DNA of 64,000 nucleotides from a bacterium (GTDB lineage Bacteria > Oederibacteriota > Muellerivitia > Muellerivitales > Muellerivitaceae): contig DASZRK010000017.1 in assembly GCA_035549195.1 (NCBI GenBank), positions 1 through 64,000 of the forward strand, read 5' to 3'. The notes beneath the pieces are model-generated. The model was not told the DNA's origin. It saw only the letters and a list, made by a program, of their open reading frames with translations, and did not search any database. The position numbers and the translations under genes were made by a program. Below, in pieces: positions 49,748 to 58,231 of the stretch (within the stretch, counting starts at the first letter, position 1; every line of letters starts with the position of its first letter).

Positions 49748-51283
49748 TTAGAGCCTTCTCCACTTGCGCCAGGGCTTCTCCAGCATGGCATCGGCTTCCG
49801 CCGGGCCCCAGCTCCCGGCCTCGTAGTTGGGGAACTCCCCTTCGGGCTCGGTGGTCTCCCAATGGTTCAGCACGGGCATCAGCGCCCCCCAGGCCGCCTC
49901 GGCCTCGTCCCCGCGGATGAAGAGGGTGGCGTCCCCCAGCATGCAATCCAGCAGCAACCGCTCGTAGGCCTCGCTGGTCCCTTCGGCGAAAGTGGTGCCG
50001 TAGCGGAAGTCCATGTTGACGGTCCGGGCTTCCATGGTCATGCCGGGCACCTTGGTCTCGAACTTGAGGGTGATTCCCTCGTCGGGCTGGATGCGCACCA
50101 CCAGCACGTTGGGTGAAAGCTCGTTCACGTTGTTCTTGAAGAGCAGGTTCGGCGGTTCCTTGAACTGGATGGAGACCTCGGTGCCCCGTTTGGGGAGCCG
50201 CTTTCCGGATCGCAACAGGAAGGGCACGCCGTGCCAGCGCCAAGTATCGAGGAAGATCTTCAGGGCCGCGTAAGTGGGCGTGATGGACTTGGGGGAAACC
50301 CCCTCCTCCTGCCGGTAGCCCGGCACCTTCTCGCCGGCCAGGTAGCCCGGGCCGTATTGGCCCCGCACCGCCCAGTGCTTCAGGCTTTTGTCGTCGAAGG
50401 GACGGATGGACTTGAGGATCTTGAGCTTTTCGTCGCGGATGGCGTTGGCCTCGAAGGCCACCGGAGGCTCCATGGCGATCAGGCACATGACCTGGAAGAG
50501 ATGGTTCTGGAACATGTCCCGCAGGATGCCCGAGTTCTCGTAATATCCCGCCCGGCTACCCACCCCCAGGTCCTCGGAGGCCGTGATCTGCACATGGTCC
50601 ACGTGGCGCCGGTCCCAGATGGGCTCGAAGATGGAGTTGGCGAAGCGCATGACCAACAGGTTCTGGACCGTTTCCTTCCCCAGGTAATGGTCGATGCGGT
50701 AGATCTGGTGTTCCCGGAAGACCTCCTTCACATGCCGGTTCAGGGCCTGGGCCGAAGCGAGGTCGTGCCCGAAGGGCTTCTCAATGACCACCCTCGAATA
50801 GCCCCGTTCCTCGGAAGCCAGCCCCGAATCGCCCAGGTTGGTGATGATGGGTTCGAAGACATTGGGCGGGGTGGAAAGGTAGAAGATGCGGTTGCCGGCG
50901 GTGCCTTTTTCCTTGTCGAAGCGGTCCAGGGTCTCGGCGAGGGTCCGGAAGACCTTGGGGTCGTCATAGCCGCCCGCGAGATAGTGGAAATTCTGGGAGA
51001 AGCTGTCCCAAAGCTGGTCGGAGAGTTGGGGCTCGCTCTTCTGGAGCGACTCCTTGAGCTTGGCCTTGAACTCCTCATCGCTCATCTTGGAACGGGAGAT
51101 GCCCACCAGGCAGAAGGAGGCGGGCAGGAGGTGCTTTTCGTAGAGATCGAAGAGGGCGGGGACCAGCTTGCGGTGGGTCAGGTCGCCCGAGGCCCCGTAA
51201 ATGACGAGGCTACAGGGCAAGGGCGTACGATCGGAAAAAAGGCCTTGGCGCAAAGGATTTTCAAGCAGGGCGGTCGGGGTCAT
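49748..51283 (-). CDS. zwf: glucose-6-phosphate 1-dehydrogenase
   Basis: A 511-residue, full-length G6PDH. The NADP-binding motif GASGDLTHRK (30-39) and the active-site RIDHYLGKE (196-204; His199 region and catalytic base downstream) are intact. It oxidises glucose-6-phosphate to 6-phosphogluconolactone with NADP reduction. It leads the zwf-opcA-pgl operon; the neighbouring transketolase completes the link to the non-oxidative branch. Confidence 0.97.
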   Translation of the reverse strand: MTPTALLENPLRQGLFSDRTPLPCSLVIYGASGDLTHRKLVPALFDLYEKHLLPASFCLVGISRSKMSDEEFKAKLKESLQKSEPQLSDQLWDSFSQNFHYLAGGYDDPKVFRTLAETLDRFDKEKGTAGNRIFYLSTPPNVFEPIITNLGDSGLASEERGYSRVVIEKPFGHDLASAQALNRHVKEVFREHQIYRIDHYLGKETVQNLLVMRFANSIFEPIWDRRHVDHVQITASEDLGVGSRAGYYENSGILRDMFQNHLFQVMCLIAMEPPVAFEANAIRDEKLKILKSIRPFDDKSLKHWAVRGQYGPGYLAGEKVPGYRQEEGVSPKSITPTYAALKIFLDTWRWHGVPFLLRSGKRLPKRGTEVSIQFKEPPNLLFKNNVNELSPNVLVVRIQPDEGITLKFETKVPGMTMEARTVNMDFRYGTTFAEGTSEAYERLLLDCMLGDATLFIRGDEAEAAWGALMPVLNHWETTEPEGEFPNYEAGSWGPAEADAMLEKPWRKWRRL

Positions 51284-51423
51284 GGGATCCTCACCGGTTT
51301 CTGACGAAAGGAGCCCTATTCTAGCCCTTTAGGGGAAGGTGGGATTGTTTTTCTTTCGACGCATCCGCAAATTACAAACGTGAAACGTATTTAGCCAAGG
51401 ATTTTGGCGTTCGAAAGGTTCCC

Positions 51424-52311
51424 ATGGCCGATCCCCGAAAAAAGCTCGCCGAAAATGTCGAAGGGGAATTTTTCGTCGATTCGACCTGCATCGATTGCGA
51501 CACTTGCCGTCAATTGGCCCCGGACCTGTTCGAGGACAGCGGCGACCACTCCTTCGTGAAGCGCCAGCCCCGGGACGAGGCGGAGATCCGCTCGGCCCTG
51601 CGCGCCCTGCTCGCCTGTCCCACCGGATCGATCGGGACCACAGGCCCCAACCGCTCGGCCGAGGTGATGGAGGATTTCCCCCGGGAGATCGAGGACGGCG
51701 TCTTCTACTGTGGCTTCAACTCCCCCAAGTCCTTCGGCGGCAACAGCTATTTCATCCGGCACGAGGGCGGCAACTGGTTGATCGATTCCCCCAAGTTCCT
51801 GCCCCACCTGGTGCGGCAATTCGAGCGAATGGGCGGGATCGGGACCATCTTCCTCACCCACCAGGACGACGTGGCCGAGGCCGCCCGTTACGCCGAAAAG
51901 TTCGGGGCCAAACGCATCATCCACGAAGCGGACGCGGGCGCCCAACCCGGTGCCGAGGTGCTCGTGCACGGCGAATCGGTCTTTGGACCGGTCCCCGGTT
52001 TCAAAATCATCCCCACGCCTGGTCACACGGAGGGCCATTGCGTCCTTCTCTATCGGGATAAATACCTCTTCACCGGCGACCATCTCTGGTGGAGACGCCG
52101 CCGCAAGCAACTGGGAGCTTCCCAGGGCGTGGCCTGGTATTCCTGGCGTCGTCAGGTCGAGTCCATGGAGAAGTTGACAAGGTTCGATTTCGAATGGGTG
52201 CTTCCCGGCCACGGACAGGCCAAGCACTTGCCTGGGGAGGAAATGCGGAAAGAACTCCAGCAATTGGTGGGCCGTATGAAGGCTTCCCTGGAGGCCGGCT
52301 GGCCCGGCTAA
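51424..52311 (+). CDS. ferredoxin-MBL fusion protein
   Basis: A 295-residue protein. The N-terminal ferredoxin has Cys22, Cys25, Cys28 and Cys65 (CIDCDTC ... CPTGS), for one 4Fe-4S cluster. Residues 90-295 are a metallo-beta-lactamase fold with LTHQDDVAE (His146, Asp148, Asp149), TPGHTEGH, FTGDH and LPGHGQ. The usual HxHxDH is reduced to H-x-D-D, typical of a ferredoxin-linked MBL subgroup. Its substrate is unknown. It precedes the CysH-type gene by 47 bases. Confidence 0.82.
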   Translation: MADPRKKLAENVEGEFFVDSTCIDCDTCRQLAPDLFEDSGDHSFVKRQPRDEAEIRSALRALLACPTGSIGTTGPNRSAEVMEDFPREIEDGVFYCGFNSPKSFGGNSYFIRHEGGNWLIDSPKFLPHLVRQFERMGGIGTIFLTHQDDVAEAARYAEKFGAKRIIHEADAGAQPGAEVLVHGESVFGPVPGFKIIPTPGHTEGHCVLLYRDKYLFTGDHLWWRRRRKQLGASQGVAWYSWRRQVESMEKLTRFDFEWVLPGHGQAKHLPGEEMRKELQQLVGRMKASLEAGWPG

Positions 52312-52358
52312 AGGACGAGGCCCTTGGTTTCCCTTCCCCGGAAACCTATGATGCCCCC

Positions 52359-53069
52359 ATGGAACAAGCAACGATCGACCAATTGAACCAAGGTTTTGAG
52401 GCTCGAACCGCCCAGGATGTGGTCCGTTGGGCCGTCCAGGAATACGGCCAGGACCTTTGCATGTCCACGTCCTTCGGGGTCGAGAGCGCGGTCCTGCTCC
52501 ACCTGGTGACCCGCATTAAGCCCGACATCCCCGTCCTTTTCACCAACACCGGCTTTCACTTCAAGGAGACCCTGGAGCACCGGGACCTGCTGGTCAAGAA
52601 GTTGGGGTTGAATCTGCGGGAGCTGACCCCCGAGATCCCCCATGAGGAGTTCCTCAAGGGCTACGGAAAGCTCTACGAGCGGGACCCGGACGCCTGCTGC
52701 GCCATGAACAAGATCGCGCCTTTCGAGAAGGCCATCGTCGATTACAAGGGATGGATCACCGGCATCCGCCGCAACCAGGCCGTCACCCGCAAGGACGTGC
52801 AGTTCCTCGTCCCCAACAGCAACGGCGTGATGAAGATCAGCCCCTTGTTGAATTGGACCTCGAAGATGTTCTGGGACTACGCCAAGGAACATGGCCTGCC
52901 CTATCACCCGCTCTGGGAAAAGGGCTACCTTTCCATCGGCTGTTCCCCCGAGACCTGCACCCGCCCCGTCAAGCTGGGGGAGGACCCCCGCAGCGGCCGT
53001 TGGGCCGGGACCGGCAAGATCGAATGCGGCATCCACACCTTCGCCGCGGAGAACCAGCCGCCGAAATGA
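52359..53069 (+). CDS. cysH: CysH-type APS/PAPS reductase
   Basis: A 236-residue assimilatory adenylyl-sulfate reductase. The N-terminal sulfate-binding STSFGVESAVLLHLV (36-50) and the C-terminal KIECGIH with catalytic Cys223 are present. A cluster-type Cys113-Cys114 pair (DACCAMNK) indicates the APS form with a 4Fe-4S cluster. The second Cys pair is spaced Cys195-x4-Cys200 (GCSPETCTRP) instead of the usual Cys-x2-Cys. It reduces activated sulfate to sulfite. No other sulfate-assimilation gene is nearby. Confidence 0.9.
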   Translation: MEQATIDQLNQGFEARTAQDVVRWAVQEYGQDLCMSTSFGVESAVLLHLVTRIKPDIPVLFTNTGFHFKETLEHRDLLVKKLGLNLRELTPEIPHEEFLKGYGKLYERDPDACCAMNKIAPFEKAIVDYKGWITGIRRNQAVTRKDVQFLVPNSNGVMKISPLLNWTSKMFWDYAKEHGLPYHPLWEKGYLSIGCSPETCTRPVKLGEDPRSGRWAGTGKIECGIHTFAAENQPPK

Positions 53070-53131
53070 CCCGGCCCTCCAACCGCGCCGTGGTTTTCCA
53101 ACCCCTCGAATAAAACCGGAAAAACACTCTC

Positions 53132-53213
53132 ACCACAAAGACACGAAGAGAAGCAAAGGATCTTGGGGGGTGGACCGGGATTTCTTACTTTGTGAACTTC
53201 GCGCCTTCGTGGT
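53132..53213. repeat. dispersed inverted repeat (ACCACAAAG type)
   Basis: ACCACAAAGACACGAAG and its imperfect complement CTTCGCGCCTTCGTGGT flank a short centre, in the gap after cysH. Similar repeats are common in intergenic DNA of GC-rich genomes. Confidence 0.6.
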
Positions 53214-53236
53214 TCGAACAGCCTTGATGGATCCCT

Positions 53237-53695
53237 TTAAAATCGAAAGGCATAGGAAAGGCCCATGCCGTCGCGGTGGGGTCCCTGGGTGGTCTGGATG
53301 CTAAGGGCCGGCCGGCCCAGGAGTTCCAGGGCGAGCAGGGTCGCCGTATGGGTGCCGAGCGCGATCCAGGCCCTCTCCCGCACCGGCGGTTCCGGGGCCC
53401 AGAGCAGGGTCGCCACCGGATAAAGGGTCTTGGCGTCCCCCGCCGCGTTCACCAAAAAGAGCCCCGCGTCGTAGTCCTTCGCCGCCAGGAAGAGCCCCCA
53501 CCCCAGCGCGTCCACTCCCGCCGTGCTCCAGGTATAGATGTCCGCGTGGTCCAGCGACGATTCGGTGTAGGCCCAACCGTAGTAATCGGCCGCCACCAAG
53601 GGGAAGGTCACCCACTCGTTGCCCGCCCGGGCTTGGCCCACCGTGGTCAGCGCCAGGACGCCCAAGGCGGCACCCCGCCAGGTCCTCTTTTCCAT
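53237..53695 (-). CDS. exported protein of unknown function
   Basis: A 152-residue protein with a Sec signal peptide (RTWRGAALGVLALTTVGQARA) and a mature part rich in Ala, Tyr and Trp with several hydrophobic stretches; it could be a small membrane or envelope protein. It overlaps the stop of the upstream lipoprotein region if read from 53725; ATG 53695 gives a better signal peptide. No family is recognised. Confidence 0.6.
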   Translation of the reverse strand: MEKRTWRGAALGVLALTTVGQARAGNEWVTFPLVAADYYGWAYTESSLDHADIYTWSTAGVDALGWGLFLAAKDYDAGLFLVNAAGDAKTLYPVATLLWAPEPPVRERAWIALGTHTATLLALELLGRPALSIQTTQGPHRDGMGLSYAFRF

Positions 53696-53705
53696 CACGA
53701 TCTGC

Positions 53706-54314
53706 TCACTTCGAGGCCGGTACAACGGTCGGGGTCGGGGTGGGATAGTGCCACTCCATCGAGACCGGCTGGCCTACCGCCTTGGGATAGATATAGATGA
53801 AGACCGGAATGTTGGCCGAATTTTTTTGGCAATTCTCCTCGTCGGTCCAGCGGTAGATGGGGATCGTGATCGTGTAGCAATCGGTCGACATCCCATCCCC
53901 GAAAGGTTTGACCTTCTCACAGGGATTAAGGGTGAGGGGGATCATGTAGACCGATTGCTTGCTCCAATCGATGAGCGGTTTCAGGTTATCCGTTACCACC
54001 TTGTCCTGGTCCAACTGGACCGAAAGCCCCGCCCACCACTGGTCGAACTGTTCCTGGGTATCGATCAAAGCCCCGCCCGCGTTCAGGTAGGGATAACCTC
54101 CGCCCGCCGTGGCCTGGATGAGCCGATGGGGATAGACATGGGGGGCGCAACGATCCAGGGGACTCCGGTTGTTGTAGGACTCCACCGCCGCAGGCCTCTC
54201 CACCTGGACCTTGCTGTCGTAAATGGAAACACAACCTGCCAGGCTGAGGAGCCCCAGCGCGGCGGGAAGAATTACCTTTTTGTGGGACGATCGGTCCTTG
54301 GGTTTGATTCGCAT
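53706..54314 (-). CDS. lipoprotein of unknown function
   Basis: A 202-residue lipoprotein: signal with lipobox LSLAGC (lipidated Cys about 24). The mature part has conserved-looking ALIDTQEQFDQWW, a pattern also seen in protease-inhibitor-like or small envelope domains, and four further cysteines that could form disulfides. ATG 54314 is the most likely start. It is between the PAP2 fusion and the exported protein, all on the minus strand, and may be in one transcript. Confidence 0.68.
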   Translation of the reverse strand: MRIKPKDRSSHKKVILPAALGLLSLAGCVSIYDSKVQVERPAAVESYNNRSPLDRCAPHVYPHRLIQATAGGGYPYLNAGGALIDTQEQFDQWWAGLSVQLDQDKVVTDNLKPLIDWSKQSVYMIPLTLNPCEKVKPFGDGMSTDCYTITIPIYRWTDEENCQKNSANIPVFIYIYPKAVGQPVSMEWHYPTPTPTVVPASK

Positions 54315-54328
54315 GGGGTTTGGACGCC

Positions 54329-55912
54329 TCAGTCCTTTTCCCGGACCGGCCGGCCGTCCAGCACATAGACCTGGCCCTCGGAAAGGATCCATTCCACCTC
54401 GGTGAATTTCCCCCAACGGGCGGCCAATTTCCGGGTCAATTGGACCACGTCAAAGAGCTCGAAACCCTTCAAGGGGAAGGAGGACGGGAAATAGTTCCAG
54501 GGGGTCTCCAGGAAGCCCCGGAAAAGGTTCTTCTGGGGGGTGAGGCGCATTTCCAGAACGTCGCCCGAGGGCAATGAGGTCATACGGATCTCCACGTCGG
54601 TCAGCTTCAGGCCCTTCGAGGGGAAGGACCGGCAGACCCCCAGGGCCGAGACCTTGAGGGCCTTCTGCACCAGGAAGTAGCGCTTCAAGGAAGGCTCGAA
54701 GACCATGCGGACCGTCTGTTCCAGGGAAAGGGGCTTGAGGGCCAGGAGGGTGTTCTTCTTGGAGCCGGACGCGTCCGAGGGGCGCACCCAATAGGGGCCC
54801 GGTCCCAGGTCCGCCAGGGCCTGACGCACCACCCCTTCGGCCCGCGCGCGCGATTGCCGCCCGCAAACGAATCCCGGCGAAGTCTCGCCCCCGAGGGGCA
54901 GCAGTTCGCTCAAGCGCCCGGCTAATTTCCCATAATGTTCCCCGTGCCCTTCGGTGAGGTTCAGGAGCCAGACCCTTGGGGGTTCCAGGGACCGGCGGAC
55001 GGTGCCGAGGAAGACCTCCAGCTTCGGCCCGCCCCAGGCGGCCAGGGCCGCCAACAGGCCCCCGCTCAGGAGATCGGGCAGGTAATGGAAGCCGAGGAAA
55101 AGGGTGGAGAGCCAGATGCCGACGGTCAGCGGAAGGCCCCAGATCAGGCTGCGCCGGTCATGGGCGGCCTGCCAGAACAGCAGGTAACCCGAGATGGCCC
55201 CGTGGAGGCTTGGGAACACGTCGAACTTCGAACCCAGGTTGACGATGAGGACCTGGGACCACTGGAAGATGACGCCGCCGGAAAGCCAGTTCCATTCCTC
55301 CGGGTAGGCGAAGCGGGGACCGATGGCCGGATAGAGCAGGTAACCGCTGAAGCCTCCTATATAGACCAGGATGAGCCCCAACATGAAACGCTGATAAAGC
55401 GCCCGTCGCACGGTGCTATGGAAGGCCAACAGCCCGACCAACCAGGCAAAGAGCCCCAGGTAAAAGAGGCAAAGCAGGTCCGTCAGGAAGGGCCGGCCGA
55501 TCAATCCCTTGTTCCAGAGGGAAGGCCCCTTGCCCATCAGGTGCAGGTCCAACTGCCGCAGGGTCGCGTCGAAGAGCTGGGGATGGATCACCGGCACGAG
55601 GGTCTTCATCAAACCGTAACAAAGCACCAGCCCCAACCAGGGGCTCAAACCCCGCACCAGTCCCCAAAAGCCGAAGGGGGGCGGCCGCCGCACCGCCACG
55701 AAGTAAAGCCAACCCACCCAGACCGCCGTGGAAAAGGCGGCTTGCTCGAAGGCGGCCAGGGCCCCCGGCTCCTCGGCAAAAAGCGCGCCCAGGGACAATA
55801 GGAAGAAGAAGAGGGAAAGCAGCGAGGTCAGCCATTCGGAGGGGGAAAGGACCCAGGCGTTCCTACGGATGGTATGGGGGAAGGAAAAGGCCAAGGTGAA
55901 CTCCCGGTTCAT
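54329..55912 (-). CDS. PAP2 phosphatase fused to PEP-synthase-like domain
   Basis: A 527-residue protein. Residues 20-300 form a six-helix or longer PAP2 membrane phosphatase with the catalytic motifs FPSLHGA (His237) and GFHYLPD (His276, Asp280), resembling inositol-phosphotransferase-type members. Residues 305-527 are a soluble domain related to the ATP-grasp end of PEP synthase/pyruvate phosphate dikinase: VRPSDASGSKKNTLL and a final VEWILSEGQVYVLDGRPV. The fusion is unusual. It may act on lipid-linked phosphates under control of a nucleotide-binding domain. Confidence 0.75.
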   Translation of the reverse strand: MNREFTLAFSFPHTIRRNAWVLSPSEWLTSLLSLFFFLLSLGALFAEEPGALAAFEQAAFSTAVWVGWLYFVAVRRPPPFGFWGLVRGLSPWLGLVLCYGLMKTLVPVIHPQLFDATLRQLDLHLMGKGPSLWNKGLIGRPFLTDLLCLFYLGLFAWLVGLLAFHSTVRRALYQRFMLGLILVYIGGFSGYLLYPAIGPRFAYPEEWNWLSGGVIFQWSQVLIVNLGSKFDVFPSLHGAISGYLLFWQAAHDRRSLIWGLPLTVGIWLSTLFLGFHYLPDLLSGGLLAALAAWGGPKLEVFLGTVRRSLEPPRVWLLNLTEGHGEHYGKLAGRLSELLPLGGETSPGFVCGRQSRARAEGVVRQALADLGPGPYWVRPSDASGSKKNTLLALKPLSLEQTVRMVFEPSLKRYFLVQKALKVSALGVCRSFPSKGLKLTDVEIRMTSLPSGDVLEMRLTPQKNLFRGFLETPWNYFPSSFPLKGFELFDVVQLTRKLAARWGKFTEVEWILSEGQVYVLDGRPVREKD

Positions 55913-56078
55913 TCGCGCGGCGCCGCCATCTTACCATAAGGGCCCGGCGGGGACCCTTCTGGAAAACCGTTTACCACGAGTGGTCGAAAATTTATTTCCG
56001 CTTTCTGGGTCGTTCACCTGGTGAATGCCGCCGCTCTCCATTACCTTCTTCTCATCCTTTGCGGATCGAAGGCGGCCG

Positions 56079-58073
56079 ATGCGTTCTCGTGGGGCTTGGA
56101 CCTCTCTTTTAGTGTTGGGGTTTGGAACGGTCCTTTGGACCGGTTGCCCTGGGAGCAGCGGCCCGACCACGCCCAGCGGCTCTTCGGACACCCCGACCGC
56201 TACCCCGACCGCCACCCTGCCACTGTCCACCCCGACCTCGACCTTGAGCGCGACGCCTTCCTCCACGCCCAGTTCCTCGCCTACCCCAACCCCCACCGGG
56301 ACCCTGACACCTTCCTCGCCCACTTCCACCCCGACCGCTTCCCCAAGCCATACGGCCACCGCTACCCCGACCGCCACCGCCTCCACTTCCGCCGTTCCCA
56401 CCGACACACCGGCTTGCGTCACGACCTCGAATTTCGGGTACGATCAACCCGGGGCCTCCTCCGGCATCTTCACCAACTATTACGCCTGCAAAGCCATCGT
56501 CTCCGATCCCGCTTCCGTCACCCTGACCTCCCTGAGCTGTGACTTCAACATCCTTTACGACCAGGTCCGCTGCGCCGTTTATGACGACAACTCCGGTTCC
56601 CCCAACAATCTCGTCGTCCAATCCAATCTCCTCATCCCCGCCGGGTCCGGAGGTGTCACTTCCGGTTGGGTGAATCTCGACCTGCCCGACACCGTCCTCT
56701 CCTCGCCCGCCACCTACTGGCTGGCCCTCCAGACCAACGCCAATACTCAGGTCAAGTACGACTCAGGGCCCGCCGGCAGCATGATGGGACACAATTACGC
56801 CTTCCCCTTCAGCCCTTTCCCCTCCACTTTCGATCCGCCCCTCGCTTCCTACCCCTATCTTCTCTCCCTGGTCGCCAACTATTGCCCGCCTGCACTCGCT
56901 GGCACCCCCACCTTCACCCGGACCCCCGTGCCCACCCAAACCTTCACACCCACCATCACAAACACCTTCACCCCCGTCTTCACCGACACTCCCGCCTGCG
57001 TGACCACTTCGACTTTCGGCTATCCCACCCAGGGTCCCTCCAGCGCCGGGTTCACCAACTACTTCGCCCTGAAAGCTCCCGTCGCCTATGCGCTCCCGAT
57101 CACCCTCACCAGCCTCTCGGCCTATTTCACCAATATCAGCGGCCCCATTCGCGCCGCCGTCTATGACGACAATGCCGGCGTCCCCAACAACTTGGTGGTC
57201 GAGTCCCATCTTCTCTACCTCTCCAACTCCTCGGGATGGACCCAGTTGGACCTGCCCGACACCGTCCTTTCCTCGCCCGCCACCTATTGGCTGGCCTTGC
57301 AACTGACCACGGGCACTTATCTGAGCTACGACAGCGGCTCCTCAGGCGACTCCATCCGCCACAATTACGTTTATCCATTCGGGAATTTTCCCGTTACCTT
57401 CGAGGATCCCAAGGCCGATCTCGGATATCGTCTTTCCATCACCGCCAATTATTGTCCGCCCCCCATCACGGGGACCCTGACGGCGACCCCCACCCCCACG
57501 ATCACTTCGACCCCGACCCTTTCCCCGACCTCGACACCAAGCGGGACCCCCACCGCCACACCTTCCCGGACCGCGACTTCCACCATCACTTCCACACCCA
57601 CCTCCACAACGACCCAGACCCCTTGCGGCGCTCCCAATTCTTACGGGGACAAATCCATCGGGACTCCCGCCACCACACCCGTGGCGGTCATCATCGCCGA
57701 GGCCTTTCCCTTGGCCACTCCGGGCCGGGTCATCTCCTTCTCGGTTTATAACGGGAGCGGGGACCAACAGGCCCAAGCGGGCCTTTATACCGACAATTCG
57801 GGGGTGCCAGGCACATTGATCATCCAGGCCGGCGCCCAGAGCGTGACCACCGGTTGGAACACCCTGGACATACCCGACGTCTCACTCTCGGGTCCCGCCA
57901 CCTATTGGCTGGCCTTCCAACTCCAGGACGGTTCTTATAATTCCAGCCCCGTCGCCGGACAGCCCTATGGGATCTTGGCCCATACGTTCGGAACATCTTT
58001 CCCCGCCTCCGGTTCTTCCTTTACGACCGGGAAAGACCAATCCTTCTCCTTCTACGCCAATACCTGCCCCTGA
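56079..58073 (+). CDS. surface lipoprotein with three repeats and Thr-Pro linkers
   Basis: A 664-residue lipoprotein: signal with LWTGC (Cys about 22), then a long Thr-Pro-Ser linker (TPTATPT-like) and three related beta-rich domains of about 130-150 residues. Each ends with a segment like LDLPDTVLSSPATYWLALQ and has YDDNSGSPNNLVV-like motifs; they are separated by Thr-Pro linkers. The architecture fits a cell-surface display or adhesion protein. A paralogue follows. The first frame could start upstream at 56025, but the lipobox favours 56079. Confidence 0.78.
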   Translation: MRSRGAWTSLLVLGFGTVLWTGCPGSSGPTTPSGSSDTPTATPTATLPLSTPTSTLSATPSSTPSSSPTPTPTGTLTPSSPTSTPTASPSHTATATPTATASTSAVPTDTPACVTTSNFGYDQPGASSGIFTNYYACKAIVSDPASVTLTSLSCDFNILYDQVRCAVYDDNSGSPNNLVVQSNLLIPAGSGGVTSGWVNLDLPDTVLSSPATYWLALQTNANTQVKYDSGPAGSMMGHNYAFPFSPFPSTFDPPLASYPYLLSLVANYCPPALAGTPTFTRTPVPTQTFTPTITNTFTPVFTDTPACVTTSTFGYPTQGPSSAGFTNYFALKAPVAYALPITLTSLSAYFTNISGPIRAAVYDDNAGVPNNLVVESHLLYLSNSSGWTQLDLPDTVLSSPATYWLALQLTTGTYLSYDSGSSGDSIRHNYVYPFGNFPVTFEDPKADLGYRLSITANYCPPPITGTLTATPTPTITSTPTLSPTSTPSGTPTATPSRTATSTITSTPTSTTTQTPCGAPNSYGDKSIGTPATTPVAVIIAEAFPLATPGRVISFSVYNGSGDQQAQAGLYTDNSGVPGTLIIQAGAQSVTTGWNTLDIPDVSLSGPATYWLAFQLQDGSYNSSPVAGQPYGILAHTFGTSFPASGSSFTTGKDQSFSFYANTCP

Positions 58074-58231
58074 TCCTTGAACAAATCCACAGCTTTGATA
58101 GAAACCACAAAAGAGATGGATAGGTCCGTCCCATTCGGAAAGTTACCGGACCGAAAATTAACGAACAGATCGGTGGCTTTCCCGGGCCCCTCCCCCTATT
58201 CTTCTGCCATCCCAACCGACCGGAGAGACCC

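Noticed and set aside
56025-56078. Earlier start of the first repeat lipoprotein
   Set aside because: Starting at 56025 would place 18 polar residues before the lipoprotein signal; ATG 56079 gives a normal signal with lipobox.
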